Shown here: positions 13,001 through 26,029 of the stretch, piece after piece
Position numbering within the stretch: position 1 is the stretch's first letter
Layout of the letters: each line of letters opens with the position of its first letter
DNA from: Paracyclopina nana
Lineage: Eukaryota > Arthropoda > Copepoda > Cyclopoida > Cyclopettidae
Direction: 5' to 3'
Assembly (NCBI GenBank): GCA_019096065.1
Contig: JAGUCH010000002.1
Coordinates: 2,058,501 to 2,122,500, forward strand
Length of the DNA stretch: 64,000 nt
Position numbers and translations under genes: made by a program
Notes under the pieces: generated by a model
Database searches by the model: none
Seen by the model: the letters and a program-made list of their open reading frames with translations, nothing else
Told to the model about the DNA's origin: nothing

Positions 13001-16000
13001 GACTGAAGTCACCAAGACCATCCTGGAGCATCTCGGTGACGGCGAGGAAGTCATGCAGTTCAAAGCTGTCGATCTTGACCAGGGCGAGAATGCCAAGTTT
13101 TTGTACTCCTTGAACGACCCCTCTGGAGCCTTTGAAATCAACCCTCACTCCGGGAGCTTGACCATCAAAAATGGAGAGAAATTCGACAGGGAAAAGTTCC
13201 AGAACGGCTACATCGATTTGGTCATAGGAGCCCTGGAGTTCAGGCCAAGCGTCCTTGAGATCGGCGAGCAAAAGTCCAGATCTGTGGTCAAAGTTCGCAT
13301 CAATGTCAAGGATGACAATGACAACTCGCCAACCTTCGTCCCTACCAATACGTACTCGTTCAACGTGGATGTCCAAGAATTGGCGCTTGGATCCGTGGTC
13401 GGCCAAGTCACTGCCAAAGATGTGGATTTGGGCATCAATGGCATTGTGCGATATCGTATCAGGACCACGGACACGCGAGCGGATCCTCCATATGACTATT
13501 TTGGCATTGACGCCGCCACCGGACACATCCGGATCAAAAAGCTGCCTCTGACCAAGAGGAAATACATTCTGTACGTATATGCCATTGACCAGGCTGAAAT
13601 CGTGGATAAAAGACGATCCTCAATGGCCATAGTGCAAATCAAGATTGACGGCATTCTCAGTGACCAAATCCCTGATGATGATGAAGAGGATATTGAGATT
13701 GTCAAGGCGGTCACTGAGCGGATCGCGGCCACTCCGTCAGAGCAGAAAATTCGAGTTCTTCCCAAGCCTCAACAAGAGAGTCCCAAAGAACAAGCTCTTG
13801 TCAATCCCAAGTTTCCTCCGGGAGTCCAAAAGTTCGTCGTGGCCAGTGACGCCATTCCAGGCACACCCATTGGACGTCCAGCTGTGACGGGATTGTCTCC
13901 GAATGGATCAGCCTCAACTTGGACCATCAATCATAGGTATCGTCACGGAGTACCTTTTGACATCAGCCCACACTCTGGACTGATCAGCTTGGTCAAGCCG
14001 GTGGGCAAGCACGCTCTGGATGCCTATACTGTCAAGGTGACTGTCAACTCTGAGGGCAAAACGGACTCCACACGAGTGAGGATCATCATTGAAGACAAGT
14101 CCCAAAAGGACAATGACGATGATGAGGACATCACCGAGAAGGAGAAGCAAGTTGAGCAGCTCAGAGAGGAATTTGAGCGGAAAGACTTCAAGTTCAAGGT
14201 GGCTGAAAATGCACCTGGAGTCCTGGTGGCAAATTTGACTTTGCTCGAGTTTCAATCCAGGGGTGATCCTACCTTCATCGAGTACATCATTACCAGCTTG
14301 GATGCCAAGGACAAGTTCACCATAACTGACAACGGATTGCTGTACACCAAAGTTGGCCTGGACAGGGAGGAGCAAGATGAGTACGACATCACCATTGCCA
14401 TGGGTCGTCGGGGGGTCATTCGCGGCAAAGAAGTGCTCGAAGTCACTGTTCAAGTCACGGACGTCAATGACAACAGTCCCAGCTTCGACAAGCACATTTA
14501 CCAAGGATCCATCATGGAGAACGCTGAGCCTGGAACGTCAGTGGCCTTGGACAACCCGATCGGGATCAGCGATCCGGACCTCGACGACGAGGCTCAACTT
14601 CAATTACTTGGCAAAGGATCAACGCTGTTCAAGCTGGACAACCAAGACATTGTCCTCAGGTCCATCGGCAACAGCACCAAAAATGTCATGGGACTCTCGG
14701 ATCAAGAGAAGAAAATCTACTTGAGGCTCCGGGCCACTGACAAAGCTGGACACATCACCGAGAGCCAGCTTGTAGTCCACATCCTGAGCAACCAGACCAG
14801 GAACAACGAGGAGATCGTCGTGCGAGGCTTGTCCATCATCGACGGCCAGTTTGTCCAACTGATTGACAATGGAGGCAAAGGGGACTTGCTTGTCAAAGAG
14901 ACCACCCCAATTGGCACCAGGATTGCCCAACTTGTCATCACGGATCAAGCGAGTCAGAAACTCGAGTCCGGCTTGACCTTCCAGATCCTGGAGGAGAAGT
15001 CCGACATTCAGCCCAACTTGTTCAGGCTGCCCAAGAGGCAAATTGATACCAATGCCAAAAAGGACGAGAAGCATTTCGACATTGATGCCAAGTCGGGCTA
15101 CTTATCTTTGCTGCGAAAATTGAGCGTGAGGCACAAGTACATGCTCAAGGTCCAAGTGACGGATCAAACTGGGCTGACTGCAGAGACAAGCATCCATGCC
15201 ACGGTGGAGGATGTCAATGACCATGCACCTGTCTTTGCCAAGACCTCCTATGAGTTCAGGATCAGTGAAGGCAACTACGACAAGGTGAAGATTGGCGAGG
15301 TCTTGGCCACCGACGGAGACTTGGACGCGAATGCTGAAATCAGATTTGACATCGTCACCGATGACGACAAAGCTGGACTGGTCACCATCAATGAGAAGGA
15401 GGGAAGTGTGTTTGTCAATGGCATCCTCGATCGAGAGTCCTACACTCAATTGCAATTCAAGATCCTTGCCAAGGACTTGGACCACGTGACAGCTGTCAAT
15501 GCCACGCTGATCATCATGGATGTCAATGACAACGCTCCCACCTTTTTTGGCTACACCAGACTTCGGAAAAAGGACGATGAGCAGAAAGACATGCTCAATA
15601 ACATTGTGCCCATTTACACCGTGGAGATTGAGGCCAATTTGCCCCCGGAGAGTGAGTTTTTCCGAGTTTTTGCCAACGACACCGACATCGGACTGAATGG
15701 CCTCGTCACTTTCGAGCTGCTCAACCACCGGGACATGTTCAGGATTGATGCTTTCACCGGCAGCCTCTACAGCCTCAAGAGGCTGAATTTCGACCTTCAA
15801 AACCTGTACGACTTGAGCATCGTGGCTTCGGATCGCGGACGGCCAAGCTTGAGATCAATGGCAGCCATCATTGTGACCATCAAGCAGGCTAAAGTTGAGG
15901 TTGTTCAATTAGAGGAGGAGGAGGAAAAAGTAGAAGAACTTGTGGGGTCAACCGTGATTCCTGCCAAGGGAAAACTGTTCTCCGATCCAGAAGTTGTCAT

Positions 16001-18679
16001 TGAAATCCTCGAGAATATCAGAGTCCCTGCAAACATTCTCGACCTGAAAGGTGTGCTGAACAAGGACAATACTGGGCAAGGCGAAATCAGTTTTGAAATC
16101 GACCAAGGCTCGTCTGAAATATTCGGCGTTGACAAAAGGTCCGGATTCCTCCAGATGCTCGAGGCTCCAAATCGTGAGCAACGAGAAAGCTACGAGCTGA
16201 AGCTGAAGGCTTTCTTGAAGCCCTTGTCTTCGGAGAGGGAAGTCCCCGTATTCTTCTACACGCTCTACGTCCAGGATAGCAACCAACGGAAAATTGCCGA
16301 GGATGACCTAACTGTGCATGTCAACATCATGGACTTGAATGACAACGCCCCCGAGTTTCTGACCTTTGAAAATCCGGTCGTTGTGTCCGTGTCCTCGCAC
16401 TTGGAGTCCGGTGCTCTGATCGCCAAGATGGAAGCTTGGGATGCGGACAAAGACCTCAACGCGAAGTTGAGGTACAGCTTGATCCATGATCTCGGATCAA
16501 GTACAGATCGCTTGTTCAGGATTCACCCCATCACCGGTGATGTGACTTTATTGGCGCCACTCATCAACATTCCTGGGCAAACCTTATCGGTTGGAGTCGA
16601 AGCTCGAGATCTGGATGGAGCTCAAAATGGCTTGGCCGCCAAGGTGGACCTCTTGATCTTTGTCATTGACAACGGATTCCAGCTGAAAATGGTGTTGGAC
16701 AACAGCGTTGAGAATGTCATGATTGATGTCTCTAATATCACTGAAACGTTGAGCAGTCTCACCGGGCTGAATGTAAAAGCTTACGAGGTGGACAAGCATG
16801 ACAATGACCACCATAGGGAAGCCACTGACCTTTTAATCTATGCCGTTGATGAGTTCAACAAATTGGTCTCGTCAACCGATCTCATCAGCAGCTTGACCAA
16901 GAAGCTTCCTGAAGCTAAATTAAGGCTGAAGCATCACAGGCTTCGCGAGGTGCGAGCTGGTGGTCACACCTTGAGCCCCGAAGCTTCAATCAATCCTGGA
17001 TCCTCGACGAATGCTCCCAATGATGATCAAGACTCTTTGGGATCCTTGGAGATTGCCATCTTGGCCATGGCTTGCGCCGTCTTCTTTGGGGCTTTCATAG
17101 CAGTAGTTTCAATTCTGAGCATACGAGCAAGGAGGCAAGCCAAAAATGGATCCTCTGGAGCATATCCGGCTCCTTTGGCCATCCCATTGCCAAACTACTC
17201 AATTGACCCCAACAACAATCCACCAAACCATCACATTGGAATTCTGCACCATGGAGAGTACGCGAGGCAGTCACTGAAATCGAAATTCAGGCCTTCAGCT
17301 GAACGGAGTTTCATCAAGGGCATGGACACATCTGAGGAAACCTCCGACACTTGCGTTGATGACCACCATGATGTGTCATCAGGTCCTCCCTCTGGGGCTG
17401 TGGAATTTCACAACGCGGCCGGAGTAACTCCAAAATCGAGCAGAAGAAGTCGATCCAATAATCACTCGCCAACCAAAAGTCCGTCATGGAGAATCAAGAA
17501 TCAGACTCTTGAACGAGCCACGAGGTCACGTGACTCTGGAATCAATGACCAGCGAGAAAGCCTGAGCATGTCATGCAGCTGCAACAATGACACAAGCTGG
17601 TAATAGGCTTTTATTTTAGGAAAGTAGCATAATTCCTTAAATTCCTTTATTTTCAAGTGGGTCCTGCTCAGACCAAAGTGAAGATCATCACCATGTTCAT
17701 CATCACCAAGATACCATGAGCAGATCTAATCCACATCGTCATAGCACAACTAGGTACACTTTTATTAAATCTATTGATTTGATATACACTAATTCTGTTC
17801 TTGGTTCCTTTTTGCAGCTCTCAGTTCCGAAGACACAAATCTGCGTCGCCTTCCAGAAGGCGGAAAAGCACTCCTCATCAACACTGTAGTCATTGTCATC
17901 ATGGCCATGGCCATGCCACCACTCTCCATAGGCATCATGGGCATCATCAAAACACCATAACGTCGACCATCAGATCAAAGTCTGCTGGTCAATTAATTGA
18001 CGATGATCATCACATCAGAGAATCCACAAGGCAAATGCTTCAAATTTGAAATCATAGGATATTGTGATCGAATTGCTTTTTCAGGTCGAGGAGTCGATCC
18101 AAATCCAAGGTGGATTGTCCTGATTGCTGCTCAGTTGAAATGGACCCAAGCAGGTCAAGCAGAGATAGGCAGAGCACAAGGAGCACTCGATGGGAAGTGT
18201 ATAGACACATTGATTCCCCCAAAAAGTCAACTGGTTCAAGCAGCCAGCGAAGAAAATCTCCAATTTATAAGGTATTTTAGCATGAACCTCAAAAAGCCTT
18301 ACATTGTTGGTATATCAATTTTGCGACGTGGCTTTAGGCATAGCTTTACTTTCAGGCTGAACTTCAAGGCTCTGAGAGTCCAGAAACGTTAAGAATTGCA
18401 TCAAGCACTGCCAACAAGGCTCACTCGTGGCGTGGTGATCATCCAATGAAGGCTGGAACGTACTTTCAGTCCAATCCTCCCAGTTCCTATTATGCTCATC
18501 AGTCGAAAACTTTCAACCATTTCAATGTGACCTCTAGTAATAAGCCAGCCTACGAGTTTGGCCACAAAACTGGGTCCAACTTTCTTCAATCAGGAGGACC
18601 ACCGAGTAAAATAGTCCAAAATGGAATCCGACTCGTAGGTCTTGCCAGCTCACCAAACAACAACTCAATTATGAAATAA
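4055..18679 (+). CDS. Cad99C: Cad99C / protocadherin-15-type cadherin (5' end missing)
   Basis: This is a large single-pass cell-adhesion protein of microvilli and stereocilia-like protrusions (role known for PCDH15 and Cad99C). CDS exons: 4055-4185, 4263-4412, 4470-4787, 5206-5334, 12529-12628, 12799-17599, 17658-17753, 17818-18030, 18085-18271 and 18356-18679. They join in frame to 2148 residues. PCDH15-like marks near the N terminus are VEELTPPGLTIFRG and RDGDDLNPTF. Further on come repeated calcium-binding motifs such as DINDN, DDNDN, DVNDN and DLNDN, about 11 cadherin repeats in all. A membrane-adjacent domain starting near VIDNGFQLKMV follows, then one membrane helix (LEIAILAMACAVFFGAF) and a His- and Arg/Ser-rich tail ending SIMK. 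The intron 18031-18084 appears to use a GC donor. The signal-peptide exon was not found. The family call is strong; the tail exons are inferred from frame continuity. Confidence 0.88.
5335..12528 (+). other. 7.2-kb cadherin intron
   Basis: The intron runs from donor ACA|GTAAGG to acceptor CTTCAG|GGAAAT and is about one hundred times longer than most introns in this window. It contains the minisatellite at about 6165-7030. Open frames of 60-140 codons occur (for example near 9830-10186), but they lack any family signature or splice context and I do not call them genes. There is a short CG alternation near 9365-9377. Confidence 0.7.
6165..7030. repeat. Minisatellite, 16/20-bp units (AGCTAGCTGAGACTCAAAGT)
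   Basis: About 40 head-to-tail units alternate between a 20-bp form, AGCTAGCTGAGACTCAAAGT, and a 16-bp form lacking one AGCT. The central part (about 6300-6750) is nearly perfect, while both edges degrade into variants such as ACTCAAGTTAG. The array is wholly inside the large cadherin intron. The AGCT duplication explains the two unit lengths. Confidence 0.95.
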
Positions 18680-18697
18680 TGAAATATGCCATACAAA

Positions 18698-18703
18698 ATA
18701 AAT
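18698..18703 (+). terminator. Likely poly(A) signal of the cadherin gene
   Basis: AATAAA lies about 20 bases after the stop codon of the last cadherin exon. It sits inside a segment that is duplicated near 19036-19135. Confidence 0.5.
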
Positions 18704-19116
18704 CAAATGTTCCACGTCTGCGCTTAGATTTTGGGGGCAAAAATGTATGAAGACACCATGAGTCACTTGGTAGGGATCTTGTCACATCTTAAATCATTTG
18801 TGGTCCATAAGGACTTAATAAGGCAATAGGAGAAAAACTGCATGCACATTTAAGTCTGATCTAGAATAAGTCTCCCAGAATTGGCTTCTCCTACTTATGT
18901 CTCTTGGATCCGGGTCATAATTAGGTCTTCATCAATTGCTAATTTGCTTCATTGATTGTGAAGCACATTATAATCGCAAAAAGAAATATTCTGATACACT
19001 TGCTCGAATTTTAATACAGTAGCCCAAAAGGGAGCCCAGCTCAACAAACAAAAACTCGATTATGCAATAATGAAATATGCCACAAAAAAATGAGAACGAA
19101 TAATGTCTGCATTCGA

Positions 19117-19122
19117 TTTATT
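19117..19122 (-). terminator. Likely poly(A) signal of MED14
   Basis: TTTATT on the plus strand reads AATAAA on the minus strand, 20 bases beyond the MED14 stop codon. It lies in the duplicated cadherin tail segment. Confidence 0.5.
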
Positions 19123-19141
19123 TGGGGGGGAAAAACACTTA

Positions 19142-22100
19142 TCAACCCATATAACCACCATGAGGACCTTGCCCTTGCACGGGTACTTGTCCCATCATTC
19201 GCTGCTGCTGCATCATCTGCGGATTCATCATTCTCATTTGACCACCTCCAGGTCCCATTTGAGGTCCAACTGGCCCCATTTGGGGTCCACCAGGCACCAT
19301 CTGTGGTCCTCCCGGACCCATCTGAGGTCCTGGTCCCATTTGGGGTCCACCAGGTCCCATTTGTCCAATATGAGGTCCCATGGGGCCCCGTGGACCTCCC
19401 ATAGGATGCATCATGGCTGGATTGGCCGGTCCCTCGTTGGGCAAGGTCAAGTTGATCAAAAGCTCTCGCACCGAGGGCAAAATTGTGCATCTTTGCATAT
19501 TGAGAGCTCCAGTAGCCGCGAGGCTGTTGAGAACATTTTGGGCCACGGAAATGACCGGATTGATTTCCTTTTGCGCAACAGTGGTTTGGTTCTGATCAAT
19601 GTCGTACACAATGGGCACAACCACCGACAGAGGTTCCACGGAAGGAGGCAGCAAATTGGCAATGTTGGCACGAGTCAAGTGGAAAAACATCAGCATTTTG
19701 TCATTGGCACGAAGCAAACCTGGCTGGCCAATCGGCATCAATCCAGGAGCTGCTGGAGGCACAGTCAAGCACAAACGGATGCTCCACTTGAGGTTGTCTC
19801 TCATCACCGTCTCGGGAATCATCTCGTACCTAAAGCAAAACGAGCAAGTTGAACATCAGCTTTTTTTAATGTGAAAAATGAGTACCTTAAGATACTGATG
19901 ATGTCTTTCAAAGCTTCAATGGGACATTGAAGAATTTTGCAAAAAGCGGTGCAAGCATTCAGCCTGAACGGGGGGATGGCCACTCTGGAGTCGAAAAATC
20001 GCTCCAGGATATGGATCATTTCGGGGCTCCAATGATGAGCGTAGGCCTGATCAGGCTCCAGCTTCAAATGAAGTGATTGATGCTGGTTCGATGCGTAGCT
20101 GATGACACGACAGGTCAGTCCTTCAACGCGGAACATAATCATGCCTGGCTCCGGACTTTGAAGGCTGGTTAGTGCTTGCTCCGTTTTAATGTGGTTCTGA
20201 ATGAACCTACGAAGGTAAACGCAACCCAAGAACCTAAAACAAATAAAAATATTCAGATTTTTGCCTATCTTAGTACTATTAAAATGCTTGCCTGTGAAGC
20301 GGGCTTAAGTTGATAGCTGGACCCAGAGGTGGCGTGTGCCCGTTGGGAGTGGGCGGGGCAGGGCTGGGCCTGCAGATGTCATCAAGAGCCTCAGATGTCA
20401 ATGGAGTGGGCGTGGCCCCTGCCCACAATCTTTGAGGCAACAACCTCGATGACGGAGCCTGACTTTTGCTATGATGCGAACTTTGCCCTGATTGGCTTTG
20501 CACTGAGTGCGGCGATTGAAGAGGGCGTGGCGAGGGGCGTGGCATGCCCGGAGATCCAACTGCAAGGGGCGAAGCTGCAGACGGAAACGGACTGCCCAAG
20601 GACGGAATAGCCGGACTCATGATTCCACCAGGGGAAGGTGCGGGCTGGCCTTGTGGATTCGGTGAGGGATGGGGCATATTGGTTGAAGGTGCTGGGCTGG
20701 GCTGCCGGATATTGGGAGCAGGTGGACTTTGCAGGATTCCGTGCGGACTTACAGGCGTCATAGGATTGCTTGGCGGAGTATGAGGCGCGTGAAATTTGAG
20801 GCCAGCAGTCGTTTCTTCCATATTTCCAGAGCCTCCGATGGTCATGGGACTTGGAGGGTTGTCATCTTCTGCAGCTTGCGATTGACGTCTTTGCAAAGCA
20901 GCCTCATCGACGTACTTCAATAGGAAGTTTTTGATGAATGGGATTGGCTGGATATCCTCCATGGCTTTTCCTTGGTTGAAAAGCGAAATTGCCGCGTCTC
21001 GCACCAAAATATGGTTTTCTGAACGTACATAAATATCCAAGCAATAGGAGCTGAAAAAAGCTCAAGTTATAGTAATTTGCTTATTTTGGCCTCATGCGTT
21101 TATATGCACCTGTAGAAAACAACTTTGTAATGCGTCGGAGACTGCGGAATGATGCTGAACGTTTGCATCGGTGGGTTGATTCTCGGTAGAGTCACAGGAG
21201 TTGTGGGCAGCTTGGACAAGGCCTTGACCGCTCGGTACGTCTCGTGAAGGATCTTACCCATGAGCGCCAAATTTCTGTGCTGGTTCAAATGCTGCTCTAG
21301 CTGACTTTTCACCAAATTGTGAGGACACATTCCAGATGCCTCCTTTAAAAATATATATGTAAATTGCAATGGCCAATCATTTTGGTTCAAGATAAATCTT
21401 ACCCCATTTCCTCCGAAAATTAGCTGAAACCTTTGGGCTTGCGAATTCCAGGAAACCTTGACAGTGTTCAAGTGATCTGGACCATACTCTAGAACGAGTT
21501 CAGTGAACGAGTAAGTTCGTATGTCAATCATATCCGAGACGTTCAAGGCCTCGTTGCTCAAGTAGTCTTCGAGATCATCGACGACCGCAAACAAGTGAAC
21601 AATTTGCTGCCACTCCTGCATCAAAGAGTCGACGACCTCGGTGAGGCTGTCCTGTGCCCCAACCTCCTGAGAAATGTAAGACACCTGTCTTGGCTTGGCT
21701 TTCTGGATCTTGGCCACAGGATTTCCAACGAATACCATTTCCGTGCGCCAAAACCGACCACCTTGCCGATGCTGCATCCGAATGACAAAATTGAGAACAT
21801 ATTTCTGCAACTGCTTTTGCACTTCCAATGGCACATTTTCCACGCTTGGAAACTTGATGATCCTCAGCTGCAATGGAAAATGTTGAATAATTTACATTTT
21901 AAGGAGAATTTTCAGCTACTACCTCCAATCCAACGGCCTTGTCCTCAATTTGAACTCCGGTGTGCGAGATTCCTTTCTTGCTCAATTCCAGGGCCAAGTT
22001 ATTGAAGGGAATTTGCTCATCGGCAAAGGCCACGACATGGGCGAGCTCATAGATGAAGTAGGCGGGATATTTGGTCCTTTTGAAAGGAATCTCCGCCTTG

Positions 22101-24132
22101 CCTCCAAACTTGCGCTTGCCAATGATTTTTTCGCTCAAATCTTGAACGTCCACTTTGGTCTCCGGCCCATGCGTGACAAGGAAGGCATCAAATTCCACCA
22201 TCGATAAGGCCTTCAGGTATACTTTGGGAATGTCAGCTTGGACCGAGTCATCCTTGGGGTCATCTTCAATCGATGCAGGCTTCACCCACAAGAAGAAGTA
22301 GGAGTATTCGATTTCACACTTGTTTCCATTCTTCTCATGGAATTCAACTATGAGTATTGCATTTGGCTGCCTATGCAATCGAATGTACATTTTGTTCACG
22401 CTCAAGTCCTTCAGAGGATGTTTGTTCAGATCGAACAAAATGGGCAGCCTCTCGTAGCTTGTGGCTGGCAACTGCTGCAAGGTTTTGTGCACTCGTTTCT
22501 TGGTCATCCAGAAACGGAGCTGAGACACAACTTGCTCCAATTTGGGCTTCTCCAGGTCGTTGTTCAAGCAAGCCTGAATCTCGGGCACAAACGGGTTGTC
22601 TTCATATTGCGGCACGTGCGCCATAAACACACCTGCAATCAATGCAGCATTTTAGCAAGCTTAATCAATGGGTAGAAATGGAAATATTACCTGTATGCGT
22701 GTCTATTGTGACCAGCAACAATTCTGATCTTAAACATGGCTGTAAAATGGGGATGCTCAAAACTGGTGGAGTGCCATGAAGAGTAGCCTCGATGTCTGAG
22801 CCCTTGAGCAGCCTCTCTTGAACCTCAGTTTTGAGGTCAACCAGACGTGCTCGTGTCCTCACGTAAATGCTGTGAACCAACAGCCGTTCCATGCTGAGGT
22901 TCTCGCTCCTGATGACCTTTTCAGTCATTTCCATGTCAGCCAGACTGAGCGGGGGCATGTGTAAAATAGTCAGGGGCTTGAATTGATCATGTGGGTCCAC
23001 CTGGATTGAAAATCTATAGCCCAAGTCCAGCATGTTGTGAGGTTTGTTTTCATTGGTACGATGCATGAGCTCTCTCCAATATGAAATGGTCAAGCATTTT
23101 CCGAGCCGATATTCTTCAATGCGCACATCTCTGCCAAGCCTTTGCATGCACAGCTTGAGAGTTTGATTCCGCAGGACTTCCAGTTGAAGGGACTGGCAAA
23201 ACGAATGGAGTGTCGCATACAGACTGTCCAACGTTTCGTTGGCTGCCAATCTTTGTTGCAGCAAGTTTTCCAAATAGTTTATTTGCAGTGGATGAACTAG
23301 GGCCTTCCCTTCGCCGGTGTCCTTGTCTTCAACAAGTATTTCAATTTTGAGCAGCCTCCACGGGATATTTGGCCCGTCACCCATTAGAGTTAAGCTGGCA
23401 GCAAACTCATTCTTGACAACAAAAGTGGCCTGGCCATTCTCAATTTTGAGATTACGCATTTGCAGAGGAAGTTTGGTGGTGACAAGCCGATATTCAATCA
23501 CCTACTCAAAGAAATTGAAAATTAAATAAAGTACGCACATCAACAAATATCATTTGTACCTGGTTGAGTCTTAGTAAGGTCTGCCTACGTTCAACGGCTG
23601 TGATTGACTTCTGAGGCACAATTCGGTCTCTGACGCACTTTGGTATTCGGCTGTAGTAACCAGTTGTGAGCACTTCGACGGCCGCTGGTAGGTGAAAGTT
23701 GGGCAACGTTGCTCGGACAAGAGTTTCCCTTGCCATGAGAGCCAAAGAGTCGGCCGTGTCCGTGAACAGAACGGCCTGTCTGTCCAAAAAGTCCATGATC
23801 TTGTTGCACTTCTCAACTTTGGAGGCCGACGACGCCCACTTGACCAAGGCCAGCAATCTGACAAAAAGCATCCGGGTTCTTGAGGCAAATTGGAAGATCA
23901 TCACTTTTCTCTCCATGTCCGTTTTCCGGGGCAAAAGCTCGGCCAACACGGAGAGCTCGTGGTAGACACGCTGCACTAGGTATTCAATGAGAACCGACAA
24001 AGATACTTGAGGTTGGTGGTGTTGATGCACTTGTAGGCCCGAGGCCGCCGGCGAGGTGAGCGGCATCAAGGCCTGGTTGTCATTTATGGGGCCCACGGGC
24101 CCGGGGGCATGATTGACCGGGTTGGCAAACAT
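19142..24132 (-). CDS. MED14: Mediator complex subunit 14
   Basis: MED14 is the backbone subunit joining head, middle and tail of the Mediator complex, which links transcription factors to RNA polymerase II in the nucleus. Exons in coding order: 24132-23560, 23501-22691, 22632-21923, 21867-21403, 21342-21110, 21050-20292, 20233-19886 and 19829-19142. They total 1528 residues, near the human 1454. The N-terminal block (LIEYLVQRVYHELSVLAELL, RLLALVKWA, LTTGYYSRIP) is highly conserved. The linker is Pro/Ser-rich, as in vertebrates, and the C-terminal block includes RFLGCVYLRRF and SIRLCLTVPP. The tail has collagen-like MGPGGPQ repeats. The start at 24132 follows the family; an in-frame ATG 132 bases upstream is less likely. 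The intron between exons 6 and 7 must use a GC donor (CACAG|GCAAGC) to give the conserved HRFLG junction. Confidence 0.96.
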
Positions 24133-24522
24133 GGTTACTTCACTTTGTTTGCACCATGGCCATTTGACGGGAGAAAAATAAACAACTGCTGTTATTTGGC
24201 GAACTTCGAAGCGGTTTTGGAACCTGACCGAAGCATCGAAGATTAAGTCGAGTTCATGCGACAATTGCGTAATTTTTTAAATATCGCTGAAAATTGGAAG
24301 ATATTTGCATTTGCTCTATTGATTTACTGGAAAAGTATTGAAAGGGAGCTTTGTATCATCTATAAGGTAATATTTGTCCTCATTTACAATATCTCATTTA
24401 AATAAGCGCCTTAAATATAGTTGGCAGGTTTTGTAACAGATTGGCGCGTGAATTCGAAAGTAAAGTAATGCTTTTGGTAAATCAGAATAAGAAAATAGCC
24501 ATTCAGGGGGCAACATAATAAG

Positions 24523-24528
24523 TTTATT
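24523..24528 (-). terminator. ALG3 poly(A) signal overlapping the stop codon
   Basis: The last codons read ACA AAA TAA A on the minus strand, so AATAAA is formed partly by the stop codon. No better signal is closer. Confidence 0.4.
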
Positions 24529-26015
24529 TTGTCTTTTCATTTTCGGTCTTTGCATCGAGCTGAATTTTCTTCATGTAGAAGAAAAGCGAGATCAACATGA
24601 CAATGTGACAAATGTGCAAAACACCAGAACTCAACTCCGTGGATGGATAGGTATTCCAGCATAGTTCAATCAAGCCCAAAATGAGCAGCTTCACCTTGAC
24701 AGGGAGACTGGTACACCACAATAAGTACGCCAACTGGTGATAGTACCAGATGTAAAACTGAAAAATGAACAACTCATGCAATTACTTATTATTAGTAAGA
24801 CTTTAAAAGAATTAGGTACCTGATAGTGAAGAGATCGAGCAGCAGCAATGCCAATAAAGTTGGACATGAACATAGGCAACAAGAACAGCTGAGAGATGAA
24901 GTCAGGCCTTTGGGGATTACCATTGAGCCTGGCGTATCCGCTGAGGAGATACCAAAAAGGCCAAGCTGCCAGAGCCAAAAGCATCACGTGAACCATCAAT
25001 AGTCCACCGTGCAAGCCTTTATGAACAAACAGCCATTCGGGCAAGAATCGCCAATTGACAGTCCACTTGTGCATGAAAATGCGGCCCAAGTCAAAAGCTC
25101 CTCGTACATAATTTAAAGGGTTTTCAAGCAGGAATGGCAATGCCAGGATGACTTGAAGCGACCCACAAATCACCAACTGGACGAAAGTGCCAAGGAACCC
25201 TTGAGTTGCTATGTAAGCTTGTAGCAAAGCAGGGGCAAATAGCAATACATTCATTTTTACAGAAACAGCCAAGCTAAAAACAGAAATTTTGTCAAGATGA
25301 TAATTTCCTAAATTATTAGCAATTGAAAATCACCTGTAGAAAATGCTGCCTAATGACCAATAGTTATCTAGAAATAAGTTAAGTGAGGCATATAATAACA
25401 TCATTGCCACAGGATCGTTGAAAAGCCTCAGTGTGAAGATAGAATGGACTCTATATGAGGTCAGAGACATGATGGCAAGTACGTAAGGGGGCACTTTTCT
25501 CGATCGCACCATCAAACGAAACACCAGGGCAATATTTACTAGGTACAACACTGCAAAGATGCATTGGGCCAGCTTGATATTTGCGCCTGAATTGGTGAGA
25601 TAGTAGAACCCCGTGAAAATCCAGACAAATCCAGCTGGATACACAAGAGGTCCCGTGTCACCTTTCAGCTCTGAGTAATCGTAGGTGCCATTTTTCACTC
25701 CTTCCACTTCTTGCATGTAAGCAATCCAATCAATTTCAGTATACTTGACCTAAGTAACAAATTGAATGCTTGATGTTTACTTAAGTTGGCATAAGTCGTT
25801 ACCTTTTCTATGACTATGAAATTGATAGCGATTTCTGAGAGAAATAGCAAAATTGCCATGGGCAAACATCGATTCGGATTGATGACCAAGTCCCACAAAT
25901 TTGACGGTTGCAGGAATTGCCTGACACTTTTTGTGAGCTTGCTCAGCTTCAAAATGGAGCAGGAGTCATTTGAGAAACTGGATTTCTGCTTTGCTTTTCG
26001 GTGGACTGCCGGCAT
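24524..26015 (-). CDS. ALG3: Dol-P-Man:Man5GlcNAc2-PP-dolichol alpha-1,3-mannosyltransferase
   Basis: ALG3 (Not56) adds the first lumenal mannose to the lipid-linked oligosaccharide in the ER membrane during N-glycan assembly. Exons in coding order: 26015-25803, 25749-25334, 25273-24820 and 24757-24524, giving 438 residues, the same as human ALG3. Diagnostic blocks are [71 protein letters not shown] and [14 protein letters not shown]. These are spread over about ten hydrophobic segments, as expected of a multi-pass GT-C enzyme. The C terminus is lysine-rich ([15 protein letters not shown]), which may act in ER retention. The start codon lies 15 bases from a MITE insertion, so the 5' leader and perhaps the promoter are transposon-derived. 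Confidence 0.97.
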
Positions 26016-26029
26016 TTTTGTCAGGCAAC

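Larger units (their letters stand above)
18645..19135. repeat. Degenerate direct duplication of the cadherin 3' end
   Basis: About 100 bases at 18645-18745 (last codons, stop and poly(A) region of the cadherin) recur in the same orientation at about 19036-19135. The first 47 columns, from CCAGCTCA to ATGAAATATGCCA, differ at about four positions; the rest aligns with small gaps and ends in a shared G run. The second copy forms the 3' flank of MED14 on the opposite strand and contains its likely AATAAA. Confidence 0.75.

Noticed and set aside
12911-16814. Several minus-strand frames of 60-230 codons
   Set aside because: They are opposite the single large cadherin exon, whose codon use suppresses stops on the other strand.
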